Origin: Hydractinia symbiolongicarpus
Lineage: Eukaryota; Cnidaria; Hydrozoa; Anthoathecata; Hydractiniidae
DNA: 64,000 bases
NCBI RefSeq assembly: GCF_029227915.1
Contig: NC_079887.1
Span: 27,155,650-27,219,649, forward strand
Direction of reading: 5' to 3'
Shown: one piece after another, positions 37,906-51,698 of the stretch
Layout of the letters: the number at the start of each line of letters is the position of its first letter
How positions within the stretch are numbered: the first letter of the stretch is position 1
Position numbers and translations under genes: made by a program
The notes under the pieces: generated by a model
What the model saw: the letters and a program-made list of their open reading frames with translations, nothing else
What the model was told of the DNA's origin: nothing
Database searches by the model: none

Positions 37906-40900
37906 ACGCTGAATAAAAGCAGTTTAATCGCCGGCAAACGAAAACCTGCGATTTCCCTAAATCCCGGACTCGGCCCGTATAGTCAAAAGTATACAAAGAA
38001 AGTACCCAGGGAGTAAACTCATTTCCAGAACGATTTTTTAAATTATTTTTTCACCACTAAAACGCATAAGACTTGTAGTTTTTAAAAATGTTTTCATTTT
38101 TGATGAGACGCTGAATAAAAGAAGTTTAATCGCCGGCAAACGAAAACCCGCGATTTCCCGTAAATTCCGGCTTGGCCCGTATAGTCAAAAGTATACAAAG
38201 AAAGTACCCAGGGAGTAAACTCATTTCCCGAACGATTTTTTAAATTATTTTTTCACCACTAAAACGCATGAGACTTGTAGTTTTTAAAAATGTTTTCACT
38301 TTTGATGAGACGCTGAATAAAAGAAGTTTAATCGCCGGAAAACGAAAACCCGCGATTTCCCGTAAATCACGGGCTTGGCCCGTATATTCGAATGTATACA
38401 AAGAAAGTATCCTGTGAGTAAACTCATTTCCAGAACGATTTTTTAAATTATTTTTTCACCACTAAAACGCATCAGACTTGTAGTTTTTAAAAATGTTTTC
38501 ATTTTTGATGAGACGCTGAATAAAAGAAGTTTAATCGCCGGCAAACGAAAACCCGCGATTTCCCGTAAATTCCGGCTTGGCCCGTATAGTCAAAAGTATA
38601 CAAAGAAAGTACCAAGGGAGTAAACTCATTTCCCGAACGATTTTTTAAATTATTTTTTCACCACTAAAACGCATGAGACTTGTAGTTTTTAAAAATGTTT
38701 TCACTTTTGATGAGACGCTGAATAAAAGAAGTTTAATCGCCGACAAACAAAAACCCGCGATTTCCCGTAAATCCCGGGCTTGGCCCGTATAGTCAAAAGT
38801 ATACAAAGAAAGTACCCAGGGAGTAAACTCATTTCCCGAACGATATTTTATATTATTTTTTTACCACTAAACGCATGAGACTTGTAGTTTTCAAAAATAT
38901 TTTCATATTTGATGGGACGCTGAATAAAAGAAGTTTAATTGCCGGCAAACGAAAATCCGCGATTTCCCGTAAATCCCGGACTCGGCCCGTATAGTCAAAA
39001 GTATACAAGAAAGTACCCAGGGAGTAAACTCATTTCCCGAACGATTTTTTAAATTATTTTTTCACCACTAAAACGCATGAGACTTGTAGTTTTCAAAAAT
39101 GTTTTCATTTTTGATGAGACGCTTAATAAAAGATGTTTAATCGCCGGCAAACGAAAACCCGCGATTTCCCGTAAATTCCGGCTTGGCCCGTATAGTCAAA
39201 AGTATACAAAGAAAGTACCCAGGGAGTAAACTCATTTCCCGAACGATTTTTTAAATTATTTTTTCACCACTAAAACGCATGAGACTTGTAGTTGTCAAAA
39301 ATGTTTTCATTTTTGATGAGACGCTGAATAAAAGCAGTTTAATCGCCGGCAAACGAAAACCTGCGATTTCCCTAAATCCCGGACTCGGCCCGTATAGTCA
39401 AAAGTATACAAAGAAAGTACCCAGGGAGTAAACTCATTTCCAGAACGATTTTTTAAATTATTTTTTCACCACTAAAACGCATAAGACTTGTAGTTTTTAA
39501 AAATGTTTTCATTTTTGATGAGACGCTGAATAAAAGAAGTTTAATCGCCGGCAAACGAAAACCCGCGATTTCCCGTAAATTCCGGCTTGGCCCGTATAGT
39601 CAAAAGTATACAAAGAAAGTACCCAGGGAGTAAACTCATTTCCCGAACGATTTTTTAAATTATTTTTTCACCACTAAAACGCATGAGACTTGTAGTTTTT
39701 AAAAATGTTTTCACTTTTGATGAGACGCTGAATAAAAGAAGTTTAATCGCCGGCAAACAAAAACCCGCGATTTCCCGTAAATCCCGGGCTTGGCCCGTAT
39801 AGTCAAAAGTATACAAAGAAAGTACCCAGGGAGTAAACTCATTTCCCGAACGATTTTTTATATTATTTTTTTACCACTAAACGCATGAGACTTGTAGTTT
39901 TCAAAAATATTTTCATATTTGATGGGACGCTGAATAAAAGAAGTTTAATTGCCGGCAAACGAAAATCCGCGATTTCCCGTAAATCCCGGACTCGGCCCGT
40001 ATAGTCAAAAGTATACAAGAAAGTACCCAGGGAGTAAACTCATTTCCCGAACGATTTTTTAAATTATTTTTTCACCACTAAAACGCATGAGACTTGTAGT
40101 TTTCAAAAATGTTTTCATTTTTGATGAGACGCTTAATAAAAGATGTTTAATCGCCGGCAAACGAAATCCCGCGTTTTCCCGTAAATCCGGGGCTTGGCCC
40201 GTATAGTCGAATGTATACAAAGAAAGTACCGAGGGAGTAAACTCATTTCCCGAACGATTTTTTAAATTTTTTTTTCACCACTAAAACGCATGAGACTTGT
40301 AGTTTTTAAAAGTGTTTTCATTTTTGATGAGACGCTGAATAAAAGAAGTTTAATCGCCGGCAAACGAAAACCCGCGATTTCCCGTAAATCCCGGGCTTGG
40401 CCCGTATAGTCAAAAGTATACAAAGAAAGTACCCAGGGAGTAAACTCATTTCCCGAACGATTTTTTATATTATTTTTTTACCACTAAACGCATGAGACTT
40501 GTAGTTTTCAAAAATATTTTCATATTTGATGGGACGCTGAATAAAAGAAGTTTAATTGCCGGCAAACGAAAATCCGCGATTTCCCGTTAATCCCGGACTC
40601 GGCCCTTAAGTCAAAAGTATACAAAGAAAGTACCCAGGGAGTAAACTCATTTCCAGAACGATTTTTTAAATTATTTTTTCACCACTAAAACGCATAAGAC
40701 TTGTAGTTTTTAAAAATGTTTTCATTTTTGATGAGACGCTGAATAAAAGAAGTTTAATCGCCGGCAAACGAAAACCCGCGATTTCCCGTAAATCCCGGCT
40801 TGGCCCGTATAGTCAAAAGCATACAAAGAAAGTACCCAGGGAGTAAACTCATTTCCCGAACGATTTTTTAAATTTTTTTTTCACCACTAAAACGCATGAG

Positions 40901-42152
40901 ACTTGTAGTTTTCAAAAATGTTTTTATTTTTGATGAGACGCTTAATGAAAGAGGTTTAATCGCCGGAAAACGAAAACCCGCGATTTCCCGTAAATCACGG
41001 GCTTGGCCCGTATATTCGAATGTATACAAAGAAAGTACCCAGGGAGTAAACTCATTTCCCGAACGATTTTTTAAATTATTTTTTCACCACTAAAACGCAT
41101 GAGACTTGTAGTTGTCAAAAATGTTTTCATTTTTGATGAGACGCTGAATAAAAGCAGTTTAATCGCCGGCAAACGAAAACCTGCGATTTCCCTAAATCCC
41201 GGACTCGGCCCGTATAGTCAAAAGTATACAAAGAAAGTACCCAGGGAGTAAACTCATTTCCAGAACGATTTTTTAAATTATTTTTTCACCACTAAAACGC
41301 ATAAGACTTGTAGTTTTTAAAAATGTTTTCATTTTTGATGAGACGCTGAATAAAAGAAGTTTAATCGCCGGCAAACGAAAACCCGCGATTTCCCGTAAAT
41401 TCCGGCTTGGCCCGTATAGTCAAAAGTATACAAAGAAAGTACCCAGGGAGTAAACTCATTTCCCGAACGATTTTTTAAATTATTTTTTCACCACTAAAAC
41501 GCATGAGACTTGTAGTTGTCAAAAATGTTTTCATTTTTAATGAGACGCTGAATAAAAGCAGTTTTATCGCCGGCAAACGAAAACCTGCGATTTCCCTAAA
41601 TCCCGGACTCGGCCCGTATAGTCAAAAGTATACAAAGAAAGTACCCAGGGAGTAAACTCATTTCCAGAACGATTTTTTAAATTATTTTTTCACCACTAAA
41701 ACGCATAAGACTTGTAGTTTTTAAAAATGTTTTCACTTTTGATGAGACGCTGAATAAAAGCAGTTTAATCGCCGGCAAACGAAAACCCGCGATTTCCCGT
41801 AAATCCCGGGCTTGGCCCGTACAGTCAAAAGTATACAAAGAAAGTACCCAGGGAGTAAACTCATTTCCCGAACGATTTTTTATATTATTTTTTTACCACT
41901 AAACGCATGAGACTTGTAGTTTTCAAAAATATTTTCATATTTGATGGGACGCTGAATAAAAGAAGTTTAATTGCCGGCAAACGAAAATCCGCGATTTCCC
42001 GTAAATCCCGGACTCGGCCCGTATAGTCAAAAGTATACAAAGAAAGTACCTTGGGAGTAAACTCATTTCATGAACGATTTTTTAAATTATTTTTTCACCA
42101 CTAAAACGCATGAGACTTGTAGTTTTCAAAAATGTTTTCATTTTTTATGAGA
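37906..42152 (+). repeat. Satellite segment with a five-monomer period (about 1,010 bp)
   Basis: The short form GTATACAAG recurs at 39001 and 40011, a 1,010-bp spacing, with matching neighbours (GTTGTCAAAAATG, AAATTCCGGCTTGG, CTTAATAAAAGATG). GTATATTCGAATG monomers lie near 38381 and 41008. The monomer near 39122-39170 joins CTTAATAAAAGATG to an AAATTCCGG core and looks chimeric. There is no other content. Confidence 0.78.
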
Positions 42153-42760
42153 CGCTTAATGAAAGAGGTTTAATCGCCGGCAAACGAAATCCCGCGTTTT
42201 CCCGTAAATCCGGGGCTTGGCCCGTATAGTCGAATGTATACAAAGAAAGTACCCAGGGAGTAAACTCATTTCCCGAACTATTTTTTAAATTTTTTTTTCA
42301 CCACTAAAACGCATGAGACTTGTAGTTTTTAAAAATGTTTTTATTTTTGATGAGACGCTTAATGAAAGAGGTTTAATCGCCGAAAAACGAAATCCCGCGT
42401 TTTCCCGTAAATCCGGGGCTTCGCCCGTATAGTCGAATGTATACAAAGAAAGTACCCAGGGAGTAAACTCATTTCCCGAACTATTTTTTAAATTTTTTTT
42501 TCACCACTAAAACGCATGAGACTTGTAGTTTTTAAAATGTTTTTATTTTTGATGAGACGCTTAATGAAAGAGGTTTAATCGCCGGAAAACGAAAATCCGC
42601 GATTTCCCGTAAATCCCGGGCTTGGCCCGTATAGTCAAATGTATACAAAGAAAGTATCCTGTGAGTAAACTCAATTCCGGAACGATTTTTTAAATTATTT
42701 TTTCACCACTAAAACGCATCAGACTTGTAGTTTTTAAAAATGTTTTCATTTTTGATGAGA
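42153..42760 (+). repeat. Run of three CTTAATGAAAG-class monomers
   Basis: Three consecutive monomers (42153, 42356, 42558) all carry CTTAATGAAAGAGG; the first two also have AAATCCGGGGCTT and AACTATTTTTTAAA. Elsewhere this class is usually interspersed. The first has TTTTTTATGAGACG instead of TTTTTGATGAGACG. A local single-monomer amplification is the simplest reading. Confidence 0.8.
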
Positions 42761-43973
42761 CGCTGAATAAAAGAAGTTCAATCGCCGGCAAACGAAAACC
42801 TGCGATTTCCCGTAAATTCCGGCTTGACCCGTATAGTCAAAAGTATACAAAGAAAGTACCCAGGGAGTAAACTCATTTCCCGAACGATTTTTTTAATTAT
42901 TTTTTCACCACTAAAACGCATGATACTTGTAGTTGTCAAAAATGTTTTCATTTTTGATGAGACGCTGAATAAAAGCAGTTTAATCGCCGGCAAACGAAAA
43001 CCTGCGATTTCCCTAATTCCCGGACTCGGCCCGTATAGTCAAAAGTATACAAAGAAAGTACCCAGGGAGTAAACTCATTTCCAGAACGATTTTTGAAATT
43101 ATTTTTTCACCACTAAAACGCAGGAGACTTGTAGTTGTCAAAAATGTTTTCATTTTTGATGAGACGCTGAATAAAAGCAGTTTAATCGCCGGCAAACGAA
43201 AACCTGCGATTTCCCTAAATCCCGGACTCGGCCCGTATAGTCGAATGTATACAAAGAAAGTACCCTGAGAGTAAACTCATTTCCCGAACGATTTTTTAAA
43301 TTATTTTTTCACCACTAAAACGCATGAGACTTGTAGTTTTTAAAAATGTTTTCATTTTTGATGAGACGCTGAATAAAAGCAGTTTAATCGCCGGCAAACG
43401 AAAACATGCGATTTCCCTAAATCCCGGACTCGGCCCGTATAGTCAAAAGTATACAAAGAAAGTACCCAGGGAGTAAACTCATTTCCAGAACGATTTTTTA
43501 AATTATTTTTTCACCACTAAAACGCATAAGACTTGTAGTTTTTAAAAATGTTTTCATTTTTGATGAGACGCTGAATAAAAGAAGTTTAATTGCCGGCAAA
43601 CGAAAATCCGCGATTTCCCGTAAATCCCGGACTCGGCCCGTATAGTCAAAAGTATACAAAGAAAGTACCCAGGGAGTAAAGTCATTTCCAGAACGATTAT
43701 TTAAATTATTTTTTCACCACTAAAACGCATAAGACTTGTAGTTTTTAAAAATGTTTTCATTTTTGACAAGACGCTGAATAAAAGAAGTTTAATCGCCGGC
43801 AAACGAAAACCCGCGATATCCCGTAAATCCCGGCTTGGCCCGTATAGTCAAAAGTATACAAAGAAAGTACCCAGGGAGTAAACTCATTTCCCGAACGATT
43901 TTTTAAATTATTTTTTCACCACTAAAACGCATGAGACTTGTAGTTTTCAAAAATGTTTTCATTTTTGATGAGA
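42761..43973 (+). repeat. Mixed satellite segment
   Basis: Six monomers, including a CAGGAGACTTGTAGTTGTC copy near 43120 that resembles those at 5041 and 29170, and a TTGACAAGACGC monomer near 43764. Short open frames on both strands around 42.8-43.2 kb read through this repeat and are not genes. Confidence 0.8.
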
Positions 43974-45791
43974 CGCTTAATAAAAGAAGTTTAATCGCCG
44001 GCAAACAAAAACCCGCGTTTTCCCGTAAATCCCGGCTTGGCCCGTATAGTTAAAAGTATACAAAGAAAGTACCGAGGGAGTAAAGTCATTTCCCGAACGA
44101 TTTTTTAAATTATTTTTTCACCACTAAAACGCATGAGACTTGTACTTTTCAAAAATGTTTTCATTTTTGATGAGACGCTGAATAAAAGCAGTTTAATCGC
44201 CGGCAAACGAAAACCTGCGATTTCCCTATATCCCGGACTTGGCCCGTATAGTCAAAAGTATACAAAGAAAGTACCCAGGTAGTAAACTCCTTTCCAGAAC
44301 GATTTTTTAAATTATTTTTTCACCACTAAAACGCATAAGACTTGTAGTTTTTAAAAGTGTTTTCACTTTTGATGAGACGCTGAATAAAAGAAGTTTAATC
44401 GCCGGCAAACGAAAACCCGCGATTTCCCGTAAATCCCGGCTTGGCCCGTATAGTCAAAAGTATACAAAGAAAGTACCCAGGGAGTAAACTCATTTCCCGA
44501 ACGATTTTTTAAATTATTTTTTCACCACTAAAACGCATGAGACTTGTAGTTTTCAAAAATGTTTTCATTTTTGATGAGACGCTTAATAAAAGAAGTTTAA
44601 TCGCCGGCAAACAAAAACCCGCGTTTTCCCGTAAATCCCGGCTTGGCCCGTATAGTCAAAAGTATACAAAGAAAGTACCGAGGGAGTAAACTCATTTCCC
44701 GAACGATTTTTTAAATTATTTTTTCACCACTAAAATGCATGAGACTTGTAGTTTTCAAAAATGTTTTCATTTTTGATGAGACGCTTAATAAAAGAAGTTT
44801 AATCGCCGGCAAACAAAAACCCGCGTTTTCCCGTAAATCCCGGCTTGGCCCGTATAGTTAAAAGTATACAAAGAAAGTACCGAGGGAGTAAACTCATTTC
44901 CCGAACGATTTTTTAAATTATTTTTTCACCACTAAAACGCATGAGACTTGTAGTTTTCAAAAATGTTTTCATTTTTGATGAGACGCTGAATAAAAGCAGT
45001 TTAATCGCCGGCAAACGAAAACCTGCGATTTCCCTATATCCCGGACTTGGCCCGTATAGTCAAAAGTATACAAAGAAAGTACCCAGGTAGTAAACTCCTT
45101 TCCAGAACGATTTTTTAAATTATTTTTTCACCACTAAAACGCATAAGACTTGTAGTTTTTAAAAGTGTTTTCACTTTTGATGAGACGCTGAATAAAAGAA
45201 GTTTAATCGCCGGCAAACGAAAACCCGCGATTTCCCGTAAATCCCGGCTTGGCCCGTATAGTCAAAAGTATACAAAGAAAGTACCCAGGGAGTAAACTCA
45301 TTTCCCGAACGATTTTTTAAATTATTTTTTCACCACTAAAACGCATGAGACTTGTAGTTTTCAAAAATGTTTTCATTTTTGATGAGACGCTTAATAAAAG
45401 AAGTTTAATCGCCGGCAAACAAAAACCCGCGTTTTCCCGTAAATCCCGGCTTGGCCCGTATAGTCAAAAGTATACAAAGAAAGTACCGAGGGAGTAAACT
45501 CATTTCCCGAACGATTTTTTAAATTATTTTTTCACCACTAAAACGCATGAGACTTGTAGTTTTCAAAAATGTTTTCATTTTTGATGAGACGCTGAATAAA
45601 AGCAGTTTAATCGCCGGCAAACGAAAACCTGCGATTTCCCTATATCCCGGACTCGGCCCGTATAGTCAAAAGTATACAAAGAAAGTACCCAGGTAGTAAA
45701 CTTCTTTCCAGAACGATTTTTTAAATTATTTTTTCACCACTAAAACGCATAAGACTTGTAGTTTTTAAAAGTGTTTTCACTTTTGATGAGA
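43974..45791 (+). repeat. Four-monomer higher-order repeat, offset 808 bp
   Basis: Units start at 43974 and 44782 and a partial third starts at 45590. Both full units carry GTATAGTTAAAAG (808 bp apart), CCCTATATCCCGGACTTGG, AAACTCCTTTCC and GTGTTTTCAC in the same places. The monomers derive from the first three of the second six-mer family plus an additional CTTAATAAAAG monomer. Confidence 0.85.
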
Positions 45792-46013
45792 CGCTGAATA
45801 AAAGAAGTTTAATCGCCGGCAAACGAAAACCCGCGATTTCCCGTAAATCCCGGGCTTGGCCCGTATAGTCAAAAGTATACAAAGAAAGTACCCAGGGAGT
45901 AAACTCATTTCCCGAACGATTTTTTATATTATTTTTTTACCACTAAACGCATGAGACTTGTAGTTTTCAAAAATATTTTCATATTTGATGGGACGCTGAA
46001 TAAAAGAAGTTTA

Positions 46014-48037
46014 ATTGCCGGCAAACGAAAATCCCCGATTTCCCGTAAATCCCGGACTCGGCCCGTATAGTCAAAAGTATACAAAGAAAGTACCCAGGGA
46101 GTAAACTCATTTCCAGAACGATTTTTTAAATTATTTTTTCACCACTAAAACGCATAAGACTTGTAGTTTTTAAAAATGTTTTCATTATTGATAAGACGCT
46201 GAATAAAAGAAGTTTAATCGCCGGCAAACAAAAACCCGCGATTTCCCGTAAATCCCGGGCTTGGCCCGTATAGTCAAAAGTATACAAAGAAAGTACCCAG
46301 GGAGTAAACTCATTTCCCGAACGATTTTTTATATTATTTTTTTACCACTAAACGCATGAGACTTGTAGTTTTCAAAAATATTTTCATATTTGATGGGACG
46401 CTGAATAAAAGAAGTTTAATTGCCGGCAAACGAAAATCCGCGATTTCCCGTAAATCCCGGACTCGGCCCGTATAGTCAAAAGTATACAAAGAAAGTACCC
46501 AGGGAGTAAACTCATTTCCAGAACGATTTTTTAAATTATTTTTTCACCACTAAAACGCATAAGACTTGTAGTTTTTAAAAATGTTTTCATTTTTGATAAG
46601 ACGCTGAATAAAAGAAGTTTAATCGCCGGCAAACGAAAACCCGCGATTTCCCGTAAATCCCGGCTTGGCCCGTATAGTCAAAAGTATACAAAGAAAGTAC
46701 CCAGGGAGTAAACTCATTTCCCGAACGATTTCTTAAATTATTTTTTCACCACTAAAACGCATGAGACTTGTAGTTTTCAAAAATGTTTTCATTTTTGATG
46801 AGACGCTTAATAAAAGAAGTTTAATCGCCGGCAAACAAAAACCCGCGTTTTCCCGTAAATTCCGGCTTGGCCCGTATAGTCAAAAGTATACAAAGAAAGT
46901 ACCGAGGGAGTAAACTTATTTCCCGAACGATTTTTTAAATTATTTTTTCACCACTAAAACGCATGAGACTTGTAGTTTTCAAAAATGTTTTCATTTTTGA
47001 TGAGACGCTGAATAAAAGCAGTTTAATCGCCGGCAAACGAAAATCCCCGATTTCCCGTAAATCCCGGACTCGGCCCGTATAGTCAAAAGTATACAAAGAA
47101 AGTACCCAGGGAGTAAACTCATTTCCAGAACGATTTTTTAAATTATTTTTTCACCACTAAAACGCATAAGACTTGTAGTTTTTAAAAATGTTTTCATTAT
47201 TGATAAGACGCTGAATAAAAGAAGTTTAATCGCCGGCAAACAAAAACCCGCGATTTCCCGTAAATCCCGGGCTTGGCCCGTATAGTCAAAAGTATACAAA
47301 GAAAGTACCCAGGGAGTAAACTCATTTCCCGAACGATTTTTTATATTATTTTTTTACCACTAAACGCATGAGACTTGTAGTTTTCAAAAATATTTTCATA
47401 TTTGATGGGACGCTGAATAAAAGAAGTTTAATTGCCGGCAAACGAAAATCCGCGATTTCCCGTAAATCCCGGACTCGGCCCGTATAGTCAAAAGTATACA
47501 AAGAAAGTACCCAGGGAGTAAACTCATTTCCAGAACGATTTTTTAAATTATTTTTTCACCACTAAAACGCATAAGACTTGTAGTTTTTAAAAATGTTTTC
47601 ATTTTTGATAAGACGCTGAATAAAAGAAGTTTAATCGCCGGCAAACGAAAACCCGCGATTTCCCGTAAATCCCGGCTTGGCCCGTATAGTCAAAAGTATA
47701 CAAAGAAAGTACCCAGGGAGTAAACTCATTTCCCGAACGATTTTTTAAATTATTTTTTCACCACTAAAACGCATGAGACTTGTAGTTTTCAAAAATGTTT
47801 TCATTTTTGATGAGACGCTTAATAAAAGAAGTTTAATCGCCGGCAAACAAAAACCCGCGTTTTCCCGTAAATTCCGGCTTGGCCCGTATAGTCAAAAGTA
47901 TACAAAGAAAGTACCGAGGGAGTAAACTTATTTCCCGAACGATTTTTTAAATTATTTTTTCACCACTAAAACGCATGAGACTTGTAGTTTTCAAAAATGT
48001 TTTCATTTTTGATGAGACGCTGAATAAAAGCAGTTTA
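46014..48037 (+). repeat. Five-monomer higher-order repeat, offset 1,012 bp
   Basis: ATTATTGATAAG monomers at 46181 and 47193, GATAAGACG monomers near 46596 and 47607, and AATCCCCG cores are all about 1,012 bp apart. The monomer at about 47.0 kb joins a GCAG left part to an AATCCCCG core, a chimera that marks the crossover point. It is another reduction of the second six-mer family. Confidence 0.83.
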
Positions 48038-50965
48038 ATCGCCGGCAAACGAAAACCTGCGATTTCCCTATATCCCGGACTCGGCCCGTATAGTCAAAAG
48101 TATACAAGAAAAGTACCCAGGTAGTAAAATCATTTCCAGAACGATTTTTTAAATTATTTTTTCACCACTAAAACGCATAAGACTTGTAGTTTTTAAAAGT
48201 GTTTTCACTTTTGATGAGACGCTGAATAAAAGAAGTTTAATCGCCGGCAAACGAAAACCCGCGATTTCCCGTAAATCCCTGGCTTGGCCCGTATAGTCAA
48301 AAGTATACAAAGAAAGTACCCAGGGAGTAAACTCATTTCCCGAACGATTTTTTATATTATTTTTTTACCACTAAACGCATGAGACTTGTAGTTTTCAAAA
48401 ATATTTTCATATTTGATGGGACGCTGAATAAAAGAAGTTTATTTGCCGGCAAACGAAAATCCCCGATTTCCCGTAAATCCTGGACTCGGCCCGTATAGTC
48501 AAAAGTATACAAAGAAAGTACCCAGGGAGTAAACTCATTTCCAGAACGATTTTTTAAATTATTTTTTCACCGCTAAAACGCATAAGACTTGTAGTTTTTA
48601 AAAATGTTTTCATTATTGATAAGACGCTGAATAAAAGAAGTTTAATCGCCGGCAAACGAAAACCCGCGATTTCCCGTAAATCCCGGCTTGGCCCGTATAG
48701 TCAAAAGTATACATAGAAAGTACCCAGGGAGTAAACCCATTTCCCGAACGATTTTTTAAATTATTTTTTCACCACTAAAACGCATGAGACTTGTAGTTTT
48801 CAAAAATGTTTTCATTTTTGATGAGACGCTGAATAAAAGAAGTTTAATCGCCGGCAAACGAAAACCCGCGATTTCCCGTAAATCCCGGCTTGGCCCGTAT
48901 AGTCAAAAGTATACAAAGAAAGTACCCAGGGAGTAAACTCATTTCCCGAACGATTTTTTAAATTATTTTTTCACCACTAAAACGCATGAGATTTGTAGTT
49001 TTCAAAAATGTTTTCATTTTTGATGAGACGCTTAATAAAAGAAGTTTAATCGCCGGCAAACAAAAACCCGCGTTTTCCCGTAAATCCCGGCTTGGCCCGT
49101 ATAGTCAAAAGTATACAAAGAAAGTACCGAGGGAGTAAACTTATTTCCCGAACGATTTTTTAAATTATTTTTTCACCACTAAAACGCATGAGACTTGTAG
49201 TTTTCAAAAATGTTTTCATTTTTGATGAGACGCTGAATAAAAGCAGTTTAATCGCCGGCAAACGAAAACCTGCGATTTCCCTATATCCCGGACTCGGCCC
49301 GTATAGTCAAAAGTATACAAAGAAAGTACCCAGGTAGTAAACTCATTTCCAGAACGATTTTTTAAATTATTTTTTCACCACTAAAACGCATAAGACTTGT
49401 AGTTTTTAAAAGTGTTTTCACTTTTGATGAGACGCTGAATAAAAGAAGTTTAATCGCCGGCAAACGAAAACCCGCGATTTCCCGTAAATCCCTGGCTTGG
49501 CCCGTATAGTCAAAAGTATACAAAGAAAGTACCCAGGGAGTAAACTCATTTCCCGAACGATTTTTTATATTATTTTTTTACCACTAAACGCATGAGACTT
49601 GTAGTTTTCAAAAATATTTTCATATTTGATGGGACGCTGAATAAAAGAAGTTTATTTGCCGGCAAACGAAAATCCCCGATTTCCCGTAAATCCTGGACTC
49701 GGCCCGTATAGTCAAAAGTATACAAAGAAAGTACCCAGGGAGTAAACTCATTTCCAGAACGATTTTTTAAATTATTTTTTCACCACTAAAACGCATAAGA
49801 CTTGTAGTTTTTAAAAATGTTTTCATTATTGATAAGACGCTGAATAAAAGAAGTTTAATCGCCGGCAAACGAAAACCCGCGATTTCCCGTAAATCCCGGC
49901 TTGGCCCGTATAGTCAAAAGTATACATAGAAAGTACCCAGGGAGTAAACCCATTTCCCGAACGATTTTTTAAATTACTTTTTCACCACTAAAACGCATGA
50001 GACTTGTAGTTTTCAAAAATGTTTTCATTTTTGATGAGACGCTGAATAAAAGAAGTTTAATCGCCGGCAAACGAAAACCCGCGATTTCCCGTAAATCCCG
50101 GCTTGGCCCGTATAGTCAAAAGTATACAAAGAAAGTACCCAGGGAGTAAACTCATTTCCCGAACGATTTTTTAAATTATTTTTTCACCACTAAAACGCAT
50201 GAGACTTGTAGTTTTCAAAAATGTTTTCATTTTTGATGAGACGCTTAATAAAAGAAGTTTAATCGCCGGCAAACAAAAACCCGCGTTTTCCCGTAAATCC
50301 CGGCTTGGCCCGTATAGTCAAAATTATACAAAGAAAGTACCGAGGGAGTAAACTTATTTCCCGAACGATTTTTTAAATTATTTTTTCACCACTAAAACGC
50401 ATGAGACTTGTAGTTTTCAAAAATGTTTTCATTTTTGATGAGACGCTGAATAAAAGCAGTTTAATCGCCGGCAAACGAAAACCTGCGATTTCCCTATATC
50501 CCGGACTCGGCCCGTATAGTCAAAAGTATACAAAGAAAGTACCCAGGTAGTAAACTCATTTCCAGAACGATTTTTTAAATTATTTTTTCACCACTAAAAC
50601 GCATAAGACTTCTAGTTTTTAAAAGTGTTTTCACTTTTGATGAGACGCTGAATAAAAGAAGTTTAATCGCCGGCAAACGAAAACCCGCGATTTCCCGTAA
50701 ATCCCGGGCTTGGCCCGTATAGTCAAAAGTATACAAAGAAAGTACCCAGGGAGTAAACTCATTTCCCGAACGATTTTTTATATTATTTTTTTACCACTAA
50801 ACGCATGAGACTTGTAGTTTTCAAAAATATTTTCATATTTGATGGGACGCTGAATAAAAGAAGTTTAATTGCCGGCAAACGAAAATCCCCGATTTCCCGT
50901 AAATCCCGGACTCGGCCCGTATAGTCAAAAGTATACAAAGAAAGTACCCAGGGAGTAAACTCATT
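47816..50965 (+). repeat. Six-monomer higher-order repeat, second family: two full units and a partial one
   Basis: Units start at CGCTTAATAAAAG at 47816, 49029 and 50242, exactly 1,213 bp apart. The first two share the private variants CCCTGGCTTGG, TTTATTTGCCGGC (48441 and 49654) and ATACATAGAAAG. The third lacks these three, resembling 30830-32042 more, and stops after its fourth monomer near 50965. Confidence 0.87.
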
Positions 50966-51698
50966 TCCCGAACGATTTTTTATATTATTTTTTTACCACT
51001 AAACGCATGAGACTTGTAGTTTTCAAAAATATTTTCATATTTGATGGGACGCTGAATAAAAGAAGTTTAATTGCCGGCAAACGAAAATCCGCGATTTCCC
51101 GTTAATCCCGGACTCGGCCCGTAAGTCAAAAGTATACAAAGAAAGTACCCAGGGAGTAAACTCATATCCAGAACGATTTTTTAAATTATTTTTTCACCAC
51201 TAAAACGCATAAGACTTGTAGTTTTTAAAAATGTTTTCATTTTTGATGAGACGCTGAATAAAAGAAGTTTAATCGCCGGCAAACGAAAACCCGCGATTTC
51301 CCGTAAATCCCGGCTTGGCCCGTATAGTCAAAAGTATACAAAGAAAGTACCCAGGGAGTAAACTCATTTCCCGAACGATTTTTTAAATTTTTTTTTCACC
51401 ACTAAAACGCATGAGACTTGTAGTTTTCAAAAATGTTTTTATTTTTGATGAGACGCTTAATGAAAGAGGTTTAATCGCCGGAAAACGAAAACCCGCGATT
51501 TCCCGTAAATCACAGGCTTGGCCCGTATATTCGAATGTATACAAAGAAAGTATCCTGTGAGTAAACTCATTTCCAGAACGATTTTTTAAATTATTTTTTC
51601 ACCACTAAAACGCATCAGACTTGTAGTTTTTAAAAATGTTTTCATTTTTGATGAGACGCTGAATAAAAGAAGTTTAATCGCCGGCAAACGAAAACCCG
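50966..51698 (+). repeat. Segment related to 34.3-34.9 and 37.1-37.7 kb
   Basis: It carries CCCGTAAGTCAAAAG near 51119, CTTAATGAAAGAGG, a CACAGGCTTGG core with GTATATTCGAATG near 51525, and GCATCAGAC. This is the same marker order as inside the large blocks upstream, about 14 kb away. Confidence 0.8.
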
